Assembly (NCBI GenBank): GCA_905221605.1
Contig: CAJNDS010002263.1
Coordinates: forward strand, 1-22,500
Origin: Symbiodinium natans
Lineage: Eukaryota; Sar; Dinophyceae; Suessiales; Symbiodiniaceae
Direction: 5' to 3'
DNA: 22,500 nucleotides
Below, one piece after another: positions 8,473-17,769 of this stretch. Position 1 is the stretch's first letter. Every line of letters begins with the position of its first letter. The position numbers and the translations under genes are program-made. Below the pieces are notes generated by a model. That model worked only from the letters and a program-made list of their open reading frames with translations. It was not told where the DNA came from and made no database searches.

Positions 8473-11400
8473 ATGTTGAATACATCCCCACGACATACCA
8501 GTGGAGCTCATGTGAGGAGTCCAAGAGGTGGACGAGAGCGTGGAAGCTCTGTACCCATCATGGATGCTGAGACAAGGCGAAGGGTAGACCCTTTTCCGGG
8601 TTTGGGAAATCCCAACCCACTGTGGGTGCAAGGTTTGGCACAAGGAAGCCAACCTGTGTATGGCCCAGTGCCCAGAGGTCGAACTCCCGCCAGAAGCCCT
8701 CATGGGGTAGCTACTGGAGCACCCCAACAGACAATGGGAGGCCCTTCGTTTCCCCCTGGTTTGCCTCAGCAAGCGGTAGGAAGTCCTTCGTTACCACCAG
8801 GACTATCCACTGGACCTCCTCAACCTGTGGTGACACCATCACAAACATCACCCGACGTGCAAGGGTTGACGAGACAAGTGCGAGAATTGGAAAGCATGAT
8901 GCAGCAACTGGTTGTGCAGCAACAGCAGTTTATGCAAACGATGACTTCGTCCATGGTGCAGCAACAGCAGCAGCATCAGCAGTGGATGATACAGCAGCAT
9001 CAGCAACAGCAGCCACAGCAACAGCAACAGGTGAATCCCCCCTTACCTCAGGATGGTGTTCCTGAGAACATGCCCAGTTCTTCTTCGGGATGTCAAGGTG
9101 CATCGCCAGTGGGTACTCCTGCGAAGGGGACCCAGCTTTTTCGGATGGCGAGCCCAAGTCCCCCACTGAGACCTCCACCTCTGGAGCAAGAAAGGGAAAG
9201 GGATGTGTTTGCTCGATCGGACAAATGGTTGCCCAGTTTGCCGACCATTGACTTTTCGTCTTGGAAGGATCGCATCTCTGAAGCTCTTGGATTCTTGACC
9301 TGGATGGAGAAGCTGACCAGTTGGGTTGGTTTGGGTTCAGAAGTGTTTCCCAATGAGCTCATGCATGCGGTGAAGACTCAAGAAGAGTCTCGGCTGAAAC
9401 AGGATCGACTTACTGTGGAGCAACAGAAGAGGTCGACGAGGCTGATGCACATCCTGCGACAGACTTTTGCAAATCATGAGAAGAGTTCTCTGATTTTGCA
9501 GACATATGTTGAAAGTGAGAGCACTTATCAACAATCTGGTTTTGTGGCTTTGAGATTGCTGGCGAAGGAGTTTTGCCTGAAGTCGCGAGCTGAATGCCTG
9601 TTCTTTCGGTCGCAGCTGGTGAATCAAACCGTGAAAGCACCCAGTATTCCGGAGATCATTCGAAAGATTGAGCATGAGTTGAACAAGTACACCAAGCTGC
9701 TCAATAGTCTTGATCCCGATGTGCATGCTGGTGGTTTGCAGATCCAAGAAGCGGATTCGGTTATGGTTTTGCTGCGCAGTTTGCCAGATCGGTGTAGAAG
9801 CCATTGCTTGTTGCATGGCGATAGTGAATCGTTTGAAGATCTGAAAAGAGTTGCTCTGAAGTTTGAGGTGCAACAAAGGGTGTGGTCAGAAGCCCCTGGC
9901 ACGAAGCTTCAACCTTTTCGAGATCCCAATGAGGGAAAGGGCAACGAAGGAAAACCAAAAGGCAAAGGAAAGGAACAGAAAGGCAAGCGCGAATCAAGCA
10001 AAGGTGCTGGCAAACGAGCTTCAAGCCAGAACAAGAAGGATGTGGAGTGCTATGTGTGTGGTGGAAAGGGACATTATGCCCGCGATTGCTGGTATAAGGA
10101 GGGAGATTCAGGCAAGAAGCCCAATTCCCCCAATGCTAAGGCGAAAGCCAAGGCAAAAGGAGATCCCAAGAAGAAGCCCGAAAAGGGAAAGCCCAAAGGA
10201 AAAGGCAAAGGAAAGGGGAAGACAGTTGCTGAAGTCTCCCAAGAGGGTGAGTCGAGTGACTACCAGCTAACTGGAGGTGAATGGAATGAACCTGAGTCAG
10301 AGGCCCGAGTGGAATCTGTGTTGCAACCTCTGGAAGGATTGCTCGATGAAGTGAGAAAAGAGTGGATTCCCCGGAGTACTGATGAGATAGATTGGTCATG
10401 GGAAGTTGAGACGAGAGTCCGGATTGCCGAGTTGGAGCATCGGATCTCTACCGATTTATCTCAGATGTTGCCATCTAAGTCAGTTCGGTCTTTGATGAAA
10501 CCTCCGATGAATCAAGTCAAAAGCATGGAAAAGGATGATGCAAGCAAATGGTGGTTGATTGACTCAGGAGCATCGGTGACTGTGATTGCGAAAAGATACT
10601 TGGATGAGTTCCAGATCTTGGATCGGAAGGCGTTGGGACCTAATGAGAGGTACTCAGCAGCCAACGATACCCCGGTGAATGTCTTCGAGCGAGTTCGCAT
10701 CCGAGCCTTGCTGCCTATGTATGAAGGAAAGCAGTATCTTGGTTTGACATCGGTGTGTGTGACTGGAGTTGTAGCAGATGTGGCTCACAACATCTTGAGC
10801 ACCGAGCAGATGGTGAATACTGGTTGGGAAGTGAAGTTCACTCGAAGAGAGATTTCGCTGCGACACGAGAAGAAAGGAGTCATGGGATATGGAGTATCCT
10901 GGGCTGGATGTCCTTGGATCTACCTGCAAGGTGATGCTGGAAAGCGAAAGAAAGTAACCTTTGGAAGAACTGAGGTTCGACCCATGGATGTGGATGATGG
11001 CCAACGACCGATGGAGGTTGATCAGATGCAGTCAGTGCAGTCAATGACCAAGAAAAAGCAAGAAGAAATGGAGCTGCATCGGATGCGAGGCCACATTCCT
11101 TTTTCGTCCGAATGTCCTCATTGTCGGATGACAAGAGGAACAACCCAGCATCGTCGGACCAAGGATGCTCAAGACCGACCCGTGGCGTTGCAAGCAGATT
11201 TCTGCTTCATCAACCTGGTAACTGGTACTTTTGCGAAAGACCAGCCGACGGCTCCCAACATGAAAGTACTGGTCATGACTGAAATGTCAACCAGAATGAT
11301 TGGATGTCTGTTGGTAGGGACCAATGCTGACAATACCTCCAGCTGGATTCGTTATTGGATGAATGCTTTCGGACTGGACATTGCAGGGTCTGCTGTACTG

Positions 11401-14229
11401 TTGAGGACAGACAGCGAGACAGCGGTGAGCGCCCTCATCAAGAGAGCCAATCTGGGGATTAGGATTGTGACCCAAAGAGCACCTCCGCAGGGACATGAAG
11501 CGGTTGGTGGTGTGGAAAGGGCAGTGAGAACACTCAAGGAGTTGTTCAGCACGGTGAGGTTGGATCTACGAGCGCAGGGCTTTGACTTGAAAAGAAGTCC
11601 TCGAGCGTTTGAGTTTGGTCTGATTTACTGTGCTGCAATGCACAATCACCATGCAGCTGCCTTTGATGGGAAGAAATCACCCCAGGAGTTGGTACTACAG
11701 AGATCCCTCCATGAGTGTGGATCGTCGTTGATAGGTGCTACAGTTCTGGCTGAGCTACCGGATTCGATGAAAACCACGGCGCTCTCCCGGTTTGTGGAAG
11801 CAGCCTATGTGTACCCTGAAGTTGGTGGCTTGACTCATGTTGTGAGTGCCATGGTGGATGGTTGTCCAAAACACTTTCGAGCAAAGTCCATCAAGCACAT
11901 CGTTCCGTTGAAGATTGGGTTGGAGCATTGTCAACATTTGCTCAAGGAGCATGATCCATCGGATACATTGGCTCCCCCGATTCTGAAGGAGAAAGAGGAT
12001 GGTGTGCCCGATCGGATTGAAGGTGAAGCGGACAAGGCCTTTGAGGGCCGAGTGTCTGAGGGACCGACCACCGACATGAGCAAAGTTGGACCTCCAGCTG
12101 CATGGGTGAAGGAACATGGTGGCACAGCGAACTGTCCTGCGTGTGGTCCAAAAAGAGGAAAAGCCAACCACAATGCTGAATGCCGAAAACGGTATGATGA
12201 TTGGTTGAAAGCTCAACGACAACGGTTGGAATCGAAAGAACCAACAGAGGAAACTCCAAAAATGGACCAGAGAAGCTCAAAGGATGCGGGGGTGATGGAG
12301 TCTGGAAGTGAGCCTTCACTCCTGAAACGCCCGAAGATCACCTATGAGAGTCGACCAGATCCCAAGTTGGAGGAGAAGCAAAGCGTCCCAACACCTGCGA
12401 CAGAAGTTGTGGATGTTGACATGGAGGATTTTGAGGATCCAAGTTTGCCTTACCAAGGGATTCCAGATGAGGCAATGGAACCTGGATACTTCGAAGGAGA
12501 AACTCCCGCTGAGGATGAAGCGATCCCAATGGAGGAAGAAAAACCTCAAATGGATGTGGATTCAGTTCCAGATGAGTCCAATCGAGTTCCCCGGCTGATC
12601 AATCGTATTTGTTTAGACCCAAGACTCGATGTGCCTCAAGGTCCTATTAAAATGGTAAGCAGTGACGAGAGTCCGAAGTTGGTACATGTGACCAATTCGA
12701 TTCTGCTCAACAAGAATAGCACTTTCCCGGAGTCCATGAAGGTGTGTGGATCCCAAGTTTGGCTGGCAAGACCCACGAGTGTTCTGTCTGAGATAGATGG
12801 ATGTCCATTAGATGTGGATAAAACAGTGGAAGGCCGGCGAACTGAGCTGCAGAGTATGACTGCTCACAAAGCAGGGAGAGTGGTTGGAGCAGACGAGGCT
12901 CAGAAGTTTGCTCGTCAGCATGGGATAAAGATCATCCCAACCCGATGGGTCATAGGCCCAAAGGTGGTGAATGGCAAGGAAGCTGTGAGAGCTCGGTGTG
13001 TGGTGCAAGACATCGCAAAGGGGAGCACAGCATCATCTTTAGGACTGAGTGCTACGACTCCTTCTTTAGAAGCGTTACGGACGCTTTTGGCCATTGCTTC
13101 GGTAGATGCTATGGATATCGCAACTTTGGATGTTAGCACTGCATTCTTGCATTCCCCCCTTCCGAAAGGATCGAAGGCGATTATCCAATTGCCCAAGGAT
13201 GTTTCCGCCTGCAAGGACTATTATGTCCCGGTGTTTATGATTCTGGATCAAGCCATGAATGGTTTGAGAGTTGCCGCCAAAGCTTGGAACTTGAAGCTGG
13301 CGACAGTTGTGAAGAAAGTTGGGTTGAAGCAATGCCCAACGGAACCTTCCGTCTTCGAGGGCACTGTGAGAGGGAAAAGATTCCTCATGTTGTGCTATGT
13401 GGACGATTTGATTCTGTGTGGCACTAGAGATGCCATTCGGTTGGTGACCGACACCCTGAACGGAGAGTTGAAGATCAAGGAAACGGGTCGAATCACTTCC
13501 ACTGGTGGAAAGATCACCTTTTTGGGGCGAGAGATTGAGAGACAAGGGAGTCATCTCAGGATGCGAGTGCCCCCGGCATACTTAGATGCCCTGTTCGAGA
13601 CAGAGTTCTGTAAGGACCTGAAGGTGGTTACTGCTCCTCCGGACATCGTGAAAACGGTCGAGAAGGGCAGAGCAAGTGGTTCGGATCCTGAGTTGAGTGA
13701 CACTGCAGCTGCGAGGTACAGAGCAGTACTTGGCCGGATTGCATGGTGGGGTCAGTCGAGACCTGACCTGAGTAGGTGGATGTCCATTCTTTCGCAAGGA
13801 CAGTCCAAGCCAACAGCATGCTTTGAGCAAGCATTGCGACAAGTGATTAGGTTCCTAAAGGGACAATACCATGCATGGCAGTACTTTGGCCCTGATGGGA
13901 ATGTACCGGACAGTGGGCCGGCGCAGCTGGAAGTGTATGCGGATGCCAGTTGGGCACCCCAAGCGTCGTTAGGACGAAGATCTGTGTCGGGCATAGCCAT
14001 CTTTTATAGAGGATGCCTGATCAAGGGAATCTCTCGAGTTCAAGGGTGTGTATCGCTGAGTTCTTGTGAAGCCGAGTTGAGAGCCATCTTGACTGCGGTA
14101 CAGGAGAGTGAGGGACTTGCGACTTTGATCGGTCAGTTGGCCGAGTCAGATGTCACGATCCGATTGCACACTGACAGTTCCTCAGCGAGAGCGGTTTTGC
14201 TAAACCGTGGGTTACCGTGGGTTGAGTAG
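8473..14229 (+). CDS. gag-pol: Ty1/copia Gag-Pol polyprotein, main ORF (1918 aa)
   Basis: A single ATG-initiated frame carries every copia domain in order. Gag has a Pro/Gln-rich N-terminus with a poly-Gln tract at about 142-200, a basic KGKG-rich region and a CCHC zinc knuckle (C526, C529, H534, C539). The aspartic protease has DSGAS at 697. The integrase has a compact zinc site (H869, H874, C881, C884) and catalytic residues D909, D980 and E1015. A further C-C-H-C cluster (1221-1237) lies between integrase and RT. RT has D1553 and YVDD at 1642-1645. RNase H has D1824, E1866 and D1901. The protein would form particles, copy its RNA and integrate the cDNA. The stop at 14227 comes from a 10-bp duplication inside RNase H, so the fourth acidic residue lies in the next ORF. 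Apart from this the 5.7 kb are undamaged, which suggests a young copy. Confidence 0.95.
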   Translation: MLNTSPRHTSGAHVRSPRGGRERGSSVPIMDAETRRRVDPFPGLGNPNPLWVQGLAQGSQPVYGPVPRGRTPARSPHGVATGAPQQTMGGPSFPPGLPQQAVGSPSLPPGLSTGPPQPVVTPSQTSPDVQGLTRQVRELESMMQQLVVQQQQFMQTMTSSMVQQQQQHQQWMIQQHQQQQPQQQQQVNPPLPQDGVPENMPSSSSGCQGASPVGTPAKGTQLFRMASPSPPLRPPPLEQERERDVFARSDKWLPSLPTIDFSSWKDRISEALGFLTWMEKLTSWVGLGSEVFPNELMHAVKTQEESRLKQDRLTVEQQKRSTRLMHILRQTFANHEKSSLILQTYVESESTYQQSGFVALRLLAKEFCLKSRAECLFFRSQLVNQTVKAPSIPEIIRKIEHELNKYTKLLNSLDPDVHAGGLQIQEADSVMVLLRSLPDRCRSHCLLHGDSESFEDLKRVALKFEVQQRVWSEAPGTKLQPFRDPNEGKGNEGKPKGKGKEQKGKRESSKGAGKRASSQNKKDVECYVCGGKGHYARDCWYKEGDSGKKPNSPNAKAKAKAKGDPKKKPEKGKPKGKGKGKGKTVAEVSQEGESSDYQLTGGEWNEPESEARVESVLQPLEGLLDEVRKEWIPRSTDEIDWSWEVETRVRIAELEHRISTDLSQMLPSKSVRSLMKPPMNQVKSMEKDDASKWWLIDSGASVTVIAKRYLDEFQILDRKALGPNERYSAANDTPVNVFERVRIRALLPMYEGKQYLGLTSVCVTGVVADVAHNILSTEQMVNTGWEVKFTRREISLRHEKKGVMGYGVSWAGCPWIYLQGDAGKRKKVTFGRTEVRPMDVDDGQRPMEVDQMQSVQSMTKKKQEEMELHRMRGHIPFSSECPHCRMTRGTTQHRRTKDAQDRPVALQADFCFINLVTGTFAKDQPTAPNMKVLVMTEMSTRMIGCLLVGTNADNTSSWIRYWMNAFGLDIAGSAVLLRTDSETAVSALIKRANLGIRIVTQRAPPQGHEAVGGVERAVRTLKELFSTVRLDLRAQGFDLKRSPRAFEFGLIYCAAMHNHHAAAFDGKKSPQELVLQRSLHECGSSLIGATVLAELPDSMKTTALSRFVEAAYVYPEVGGLTHVVSAMVDGCPKHFRAKSIKHIVPLKIGLEHCQHLLKEHDPSDTLAPPILKEKEDGVPDRIEGEADKAFEGRVSEGPTTDMSKVGPPAAWVKEHGGTANCPACGPKRGKANHNAECRKRYDDWLKAQRQRLESKEPTEETPKMDQRSSKDAGVMESGSEPSLLKRPKITYESRPDPKLEEKQSVPTPATEVVDVDMEDFEDPSLPYQGIPDEAMEPGYFEGETPAEDEAIPMEEEKPQMDVDSVPDESNRVPRLINRICLDPRLDVPQGPIKMVSSDESPKLVHVTNSILLNKNSTFPESMKVCGSQVWLARPTSVLSEIDGCPLDVDKTVEGRRTELQSMTAHKAGRVVGADEAQKFARQHGIKIIPTRWVIGPKVVNGKEAVRARCVVQDIAKGSTASSLGLSATTPSLEALRTLLAIASVDAMDIATLDVSTAFLHSPLPKGSKAIIQLPKDVSACKDYYVPVFMILDQAMNGLRVAAKAWNLKLATVVKKVGLKQCPTEPSVFEGTVRGKRFLMLCYVDDLILCGTRDAIRLVTDTLNGELKIKETGRITSTGGKITFLGREIERQGSHLRMRVPPAYLDALFETEFCKDLKVVTAPPDIVKTVEKGRASGSDPELSDTAAARYRAVLGRIAWWGQSRPDLSRWMSILSQGQSKPTACFEQALRQVIRFLKGQYHAWQYFGPDGNVPDSGPAQLEVYADASWAPQASLGRRSVSGIAIFYRGCLIKGISRVQGCVSLSSCEAELRAILTAVQESEGLATLIGQLAESDVTIRLHTDSSSARAVLLNRGLPWVE
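14205..14224 (+). repeat. 10-bp tandem duplication that breaks the copia frame
   Basis: CCGTGGGTTA (14205-14214) is followed directly by CCGTGGGTTG (14215-14224). The extra ten bases shift the frame by one and create the TAG at 14227-14229. The RNase H coding signal continues without loss in the frame of 14207-16417. Confidence 0.85.
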
Positions 14230-16417
14230 GCGAGTTCGCCACTTAGACATCGCTGTCTGCTATCTTCAGGAGCGGATACAGGAAGCTCAGACCTTGAAGG
14301 TCATTTGGTGCCCGACAGCGGGAATGATCGCTGACGTTCTTACAAAGTGCTTGAGTCAAGTGACATTCTGTCAGCACCAGCAAGCTATGGGTATATACCC
14401 TGGTGAAGATGTGCAGCAGGTGTGGAGGATCTGTGGAATCCGACCAAGGGTTGGAGTTCAGGCATGCCAGTGTGCCGAGGCAACTGGATGCAGTGTGGAG
14501 CAAGTTGGATCGTTGAAAAGTGTGAAAAAGTGTGGCGAAGTTTTTGAAAATTTCCACCTTAGAAGTCCCGAAACCCTTCGTGAAGACTCTTCCCCTGAGG
14601 TTCAAGAAATGGATTTATGGTCCAACCGCAAAAGCTTTGGTTCAAGCACCACGGAAGCTAGCCCTAGCCTGGAGCCTGTACCTTTGGTGAAGGACAGGAA
14701 AATGGCAGCTGAAGACAGCAGGAAGGGTGAGCAGGGTGCTGAGATGAAAAGCCCCTTTTGGTGTAAGGTTTGCAAATGGTTGTTCAGATCCGAGCATGCT
14801 GCCGGGTTGAGCTGGGATGAAAGTGGCAAGCCCAAGTGCGAAAAGTGCAAACAGACTGTGACAGTCTCTGGCACGGATGCAAGCCATGCATTCCATCTCC
14901 GAGAGGCAGAGAAGGAGCGCCGAGCTGCTGGAAAAAGGGGTGATAAAGGTGAAAGCCGAGGCTCAGGCCAAGCTGCACCGAAACCCAAGGCCATGCCGAA
15001 GGTGATTGAACGGATGGTCGACGTGTTTCCGGAGCTGGCGGATCCAGAGCCGCCGAAGTGGTTCGGTGATGTGTCATGGAGTATCTGCCGGCGCGGAACT
15101 CCAGTGGATGAGCTAGAGCTCAAGGACGTGGTAGGCACGCTATCCGACAAGGATATGTTGCGCTATCAAAGCTCATACGAGAAGCTGGTGAAGCCCATCC
15201 AGGAGGTGTGTGAGCTACAGGAGAAACCCACGAAGATCTTCGGAATCTTGGATGTCCGTGGACAGATTGGTGGCAAGGCCATCATCTGGGAGATGGCAGT
15301 GAATGAAGGAGGACTGTACATGGAAGTACCGCCGGGAACGTGTGGCCTGGCGATGTTGAGCTTCGTGAGGTACTTGAAGAGAAAAGGGATAGTCCCTGTT
15401 TTGCTTCTGGGTGAGCACCAGGACCTCGGAGTCTTGCGGATGGTGGATCTGTTGTGCATGCTACCCATTTTGGGAGCAGAGAGGATCATGGAGGATGAAG
15501 CTGAGAGCTCGTATTATCCCCCATGGGTGTTGCGCTGGAAGAGAAGTGCAAAGGAAGGATCCTTGGTGTTTAAGGAACTGGTGGAGCGAGTGCGAGTGAT
15601 TTCGATGTTGTCGTGTGATACACTTCGGATTCACGAGCCGGAGCTGAGGGAGAGACCAGTCCCCAAGTGGTCGTTTGTGGCCTACAGCCACTACAGATCC
15701 GTGATGGAGTCTGTTGCAGGATTCTTGGAGGACCTGGAGAAAAAGAAAGAGGAGATCACCGACACGCAGAGGGCGGCAAGCTGGAAGAAGGTGGTTGCGA
15801 GTGAGACTCGAAGCGGTGTTGTGTGGATCTGCAAGTGTAAGTGGCACTTGCCGACCGACTATGTGGTGAGGTTCAACTTGACGTTGCCTGCCGACATGTG
15901 GCAGCAAGCCTTTGGGATCATGGGTGAGAATGTTGGGAAACTCGAGAAGGAGGAAAAGGACCTGAAGCGGATCCTCAAGGCTGCAGCGGAACAGCAAGAC
16001 CGAGAGTTCGAGGAAGCTGAGCGAAAGCGCAAGCGCATCGCCGACCTGTCAGCTGCCGAGGAAGAAGCTGCTAAGAGAGCAAAGCTGGAAGGCGAAGCGG
16101 TTCGCTCGCCTGTGTCAGTTGTACCATCTGAGTTGGATGCAGCAGCTATCGCGCAGATTGCTGAGCGTGTGAAGGCAAGCTTTAGTGTTGCCGATTTGGA
16201 GCTGATGTTGGAAGAGAAGAAGAGAAAGGTTGGAGACCAGCCAACTGAGAGGCCTGCGGAGACGCCAGCTGAGCCTAGCCGATCTTCGCAGGATGTGATG
16301 ATGGAAACGAGGACGGCTGAGTTGGCGGAGATGAAGGAAGCCGCCAAGGAGCGCCGCGCCAAGTTGATGGAGTCAACTGGAGCTGGCGAGAAGAAGGGCG
16401 AAGAGGATGAAGAATGA
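14207..16417 (+). CDS. End of copia RNase H plus a ~670-aa C-terminal extension of unknown function
   Basis: This frame directly continues the pol frame after the 10-bp duplication; the GTG at 14207 is not a credible start. Residues 5-47 complete RNase H, including RVRHLDIAV and the last acidic residue in ADVLTK (D43). In most copia elements the protein ends soon after this point. Here the frame stays open for about 670 more residues. These contain a zinc ribbon (C186-x2-C189-x21-C211-x2-C214), a roughly 300-residue globular-looking region, a CKCKWHLP element near 541, and a Lys/Glu-rich coiled coil at about 575-635. Basic RKRKR and KKRKV patches could be nuclear localisation signals. There is no signal peptide or clear membrane segment, so an envelope is unlikely. 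The function is unknown. It may be a captured host or viral domain carried as a polyprotein tail. Confidence 0.8.
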   Translation: MGYRGLSRRVRHLDIAVCYLQERIQEAQTLKVIWCPTAGMIADVLTKCLSQVTFCQHQQAMGIYPGEDVQQVWRICGIRPRVGVQACQCAEATGCSVEQVGSLKSVKKCGEVFENFHLRSPETLREDSSPEVQEMDLWSNRKSFGSSTTEASPSLEPVPLVKDRKMAAEDSRKGEQGAEMKSPFWCKVCKWLFRSEHAAGLSWDESGKPKCEKCKQTVTVSGTDASHAFHLREAEKERRAAGKRGDKGESRGSGQAAPKPKAMPKVIERMVDVFPELADPEPPKWFGDVSWSICRRGTPVDELELKDVVGTLSDKDMLRYQSSYEKLVKPIQEVCELQEKPTKIFGILDVRGQIGGKAIIWEMAVNEGGLYMEVPPGTCGLAMLSFVRYLKRKGIVPVLLLGEHQDLGVLRMVDLLCMLPILGAERIMEDEAESSYYPPWVLRWKRSAKEGSLVFKELVERVRVISMLSCDTLRIHEPELRERPVPKWSFVAYSHYRSVMESVAGFLEDLEKKKEEITDTQRAASWKKVVASETRSGVVWICKCKWHLPTDYVVRFNLTLPADMWQQAFGIMGENVGKLEKEEKDLKRILKAAAEQQDREFEEAERKRKRIADLSAAEEEAAKRAKLEGEAVRSPVSVVPSELDAAAIAQIAERVKASFSVADLELMLEEKKRKVGDQPTERPAETPAEPSRSSQDVMMETRTAELAEMKEAAKERRAKLMESTGAGEKKGEEDEE

Positions 16418-17769
16418 ACTGAGATGCTAAGTGATCTCAGTGGTTGGGTGGGTGAGTGAAACCCGCAGCCATTTTTTTGGAAGCCATGGCCGCGTTGCCG
16501 CCATGGAGCGCCCGCGATTTTTCTGGTTAGTGTGAGCCCTTGTTTCAGTGCATGAGAAGTTTGCAAAGAGGAGGCAAAATGATGATGAAACTCAACGAGG
16601 GACTCTATAGCCCCTTCTGCAAGGCGTCTGATTGCCACCTCTGAAGACGTTTTTGGCTGATGGTACGCTGGAAGAAGTGAAACTATGAAGCCAATCTTTT
16701 CCTGAAGGATCAGCTAGCCGATGCTAGTTGGTGAGTTTGGTGACCTGGAAGATGCGAGACTGAGGAGGAGTACCACGACAAGGTCGAGTGCTGAGTGGGA
16801 AACATCTGAAGCTTGCATTAATTCGTTTTCACGTGTTTGTCACCACGAACTCTTGGATTCGTTCCAAGACAACCCTGCCCCAGTGCAGGTGGATGCAAGT
16901 TTAATTCGTTTTTCGCACACACTCTTTTGTCTTTTTGGCCTGGTGTGCGTTACAGCCGTTCCACATTTAACCGGCGGGTTGCCTTGGAGGCACTTTGCCA
17001 AGTCCGCCTAATTTTGTCCAAACTTAGAGCACAAGTTGTGCCTTCCTCTGCCTTGGAGCCTAAGGCTACGCTCAAGAATTTTGCAATCTCCATGTCAAAT
17101 GTCTCTAAAAATCAACTGAAAGAAGGCAGCCAACAAGATTAGAGGTGTCTTTCGGATCACCTGTTCAACCTTGGCTTAAGTTTCAAACAAATCTCTTTTT
17201 CGAATGCGCTCGAATGGTACACACAAGGTCTAGCGCATTGGCGTTTGTTATCATGTAAAGGCGGGTGTCTTCCTAGTCAAGTTGGAAAGACACTGGGCAC
17301 GGTGCAACCGCAATTGCGCCTGTTGGGCGGCTTGGAAATGCAGGGCTTCTAGTAAGCGTTCCCCTTATTTGAGTTAGGCCCAGAAGGTTGGTGTTGCCGT
17401 CTGTCGTGCCTTGTTGGCGGCGTGTTTACCGGGCGGGTCGTCGGCGGGCTTCGGAAGGCTGAGCAAGTTAGAAAAGGGGTATGGGCAAGAAGACGGAGAA
17501 GAACTCCTGATCCAACATGTACTTGGCTCCAATGAGGGCTGCCTGGAACTTGATCTGGTCAAAGTCCAAGTGGTGGATCATGATGGTTCTGGGCGTCTCT
17601 AACTATGCATTCTTGGCCGTCTTCAAAGCACAACATGGTCCCGCAGCCGATGCGTGGGTCCACTGTGCTCCATGCCAGCAGAAGAATTGAAAGCTCTGGA
17701 AGGGTGATTGCTGACGTTGAGCAAGAACTCAAGGTTTCTATGACGTGTGCCTCTTTCCACGTAGAGCAG
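16418..17769 (+). other. 3' flank of the copia element, no confident gene
   Basis: It contains purine-rich stretches (AAAGAGGAGG at about 16564) that could serve as a polypurine tract. It also has two similar AATTCGTTTT-containing patches (about 16819 and 16902) that faintly resemble 7914-7922 upstream of gag. I could not align an LTR pair. Around 17480-17600 both strands have short protein-like frames, but neither shows a domain. No further gene is supported. Confidence 0.4.

Noticed and set aside
9093-13842. Minus-strand ORFs of 60-179 aa opposite the copia polyprotein
   Set aside because: Antisense shadows of a strongly supported coding frame.
14207-14209. GTG as a true start for the second copia ORF
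   Set aside because: The GTG lies inside RNase H, and the frame is plainly the continuation of pol after the 10-bp duplication.
7914-16940. Possible LTR pair around AATTCGTTT patches at 7914, 16819 and 16902
   Set aside because: Only about 10 bases match, followed by vaguely T-rich sequence; no alignable repeat of LTR length.
16721-17142. Small ORFs downstream of the copia extension
   Set aside because: No recognisable content; they probably lie in the 3' UTR or flank.
17411-17602. Plus-strand 63-aa ORF and an overlapping minus-strand protein-like stretch near 17510-17600
   Set aside because: Both strands look equally plausible, with no domain and no start or splice support that decides between them.
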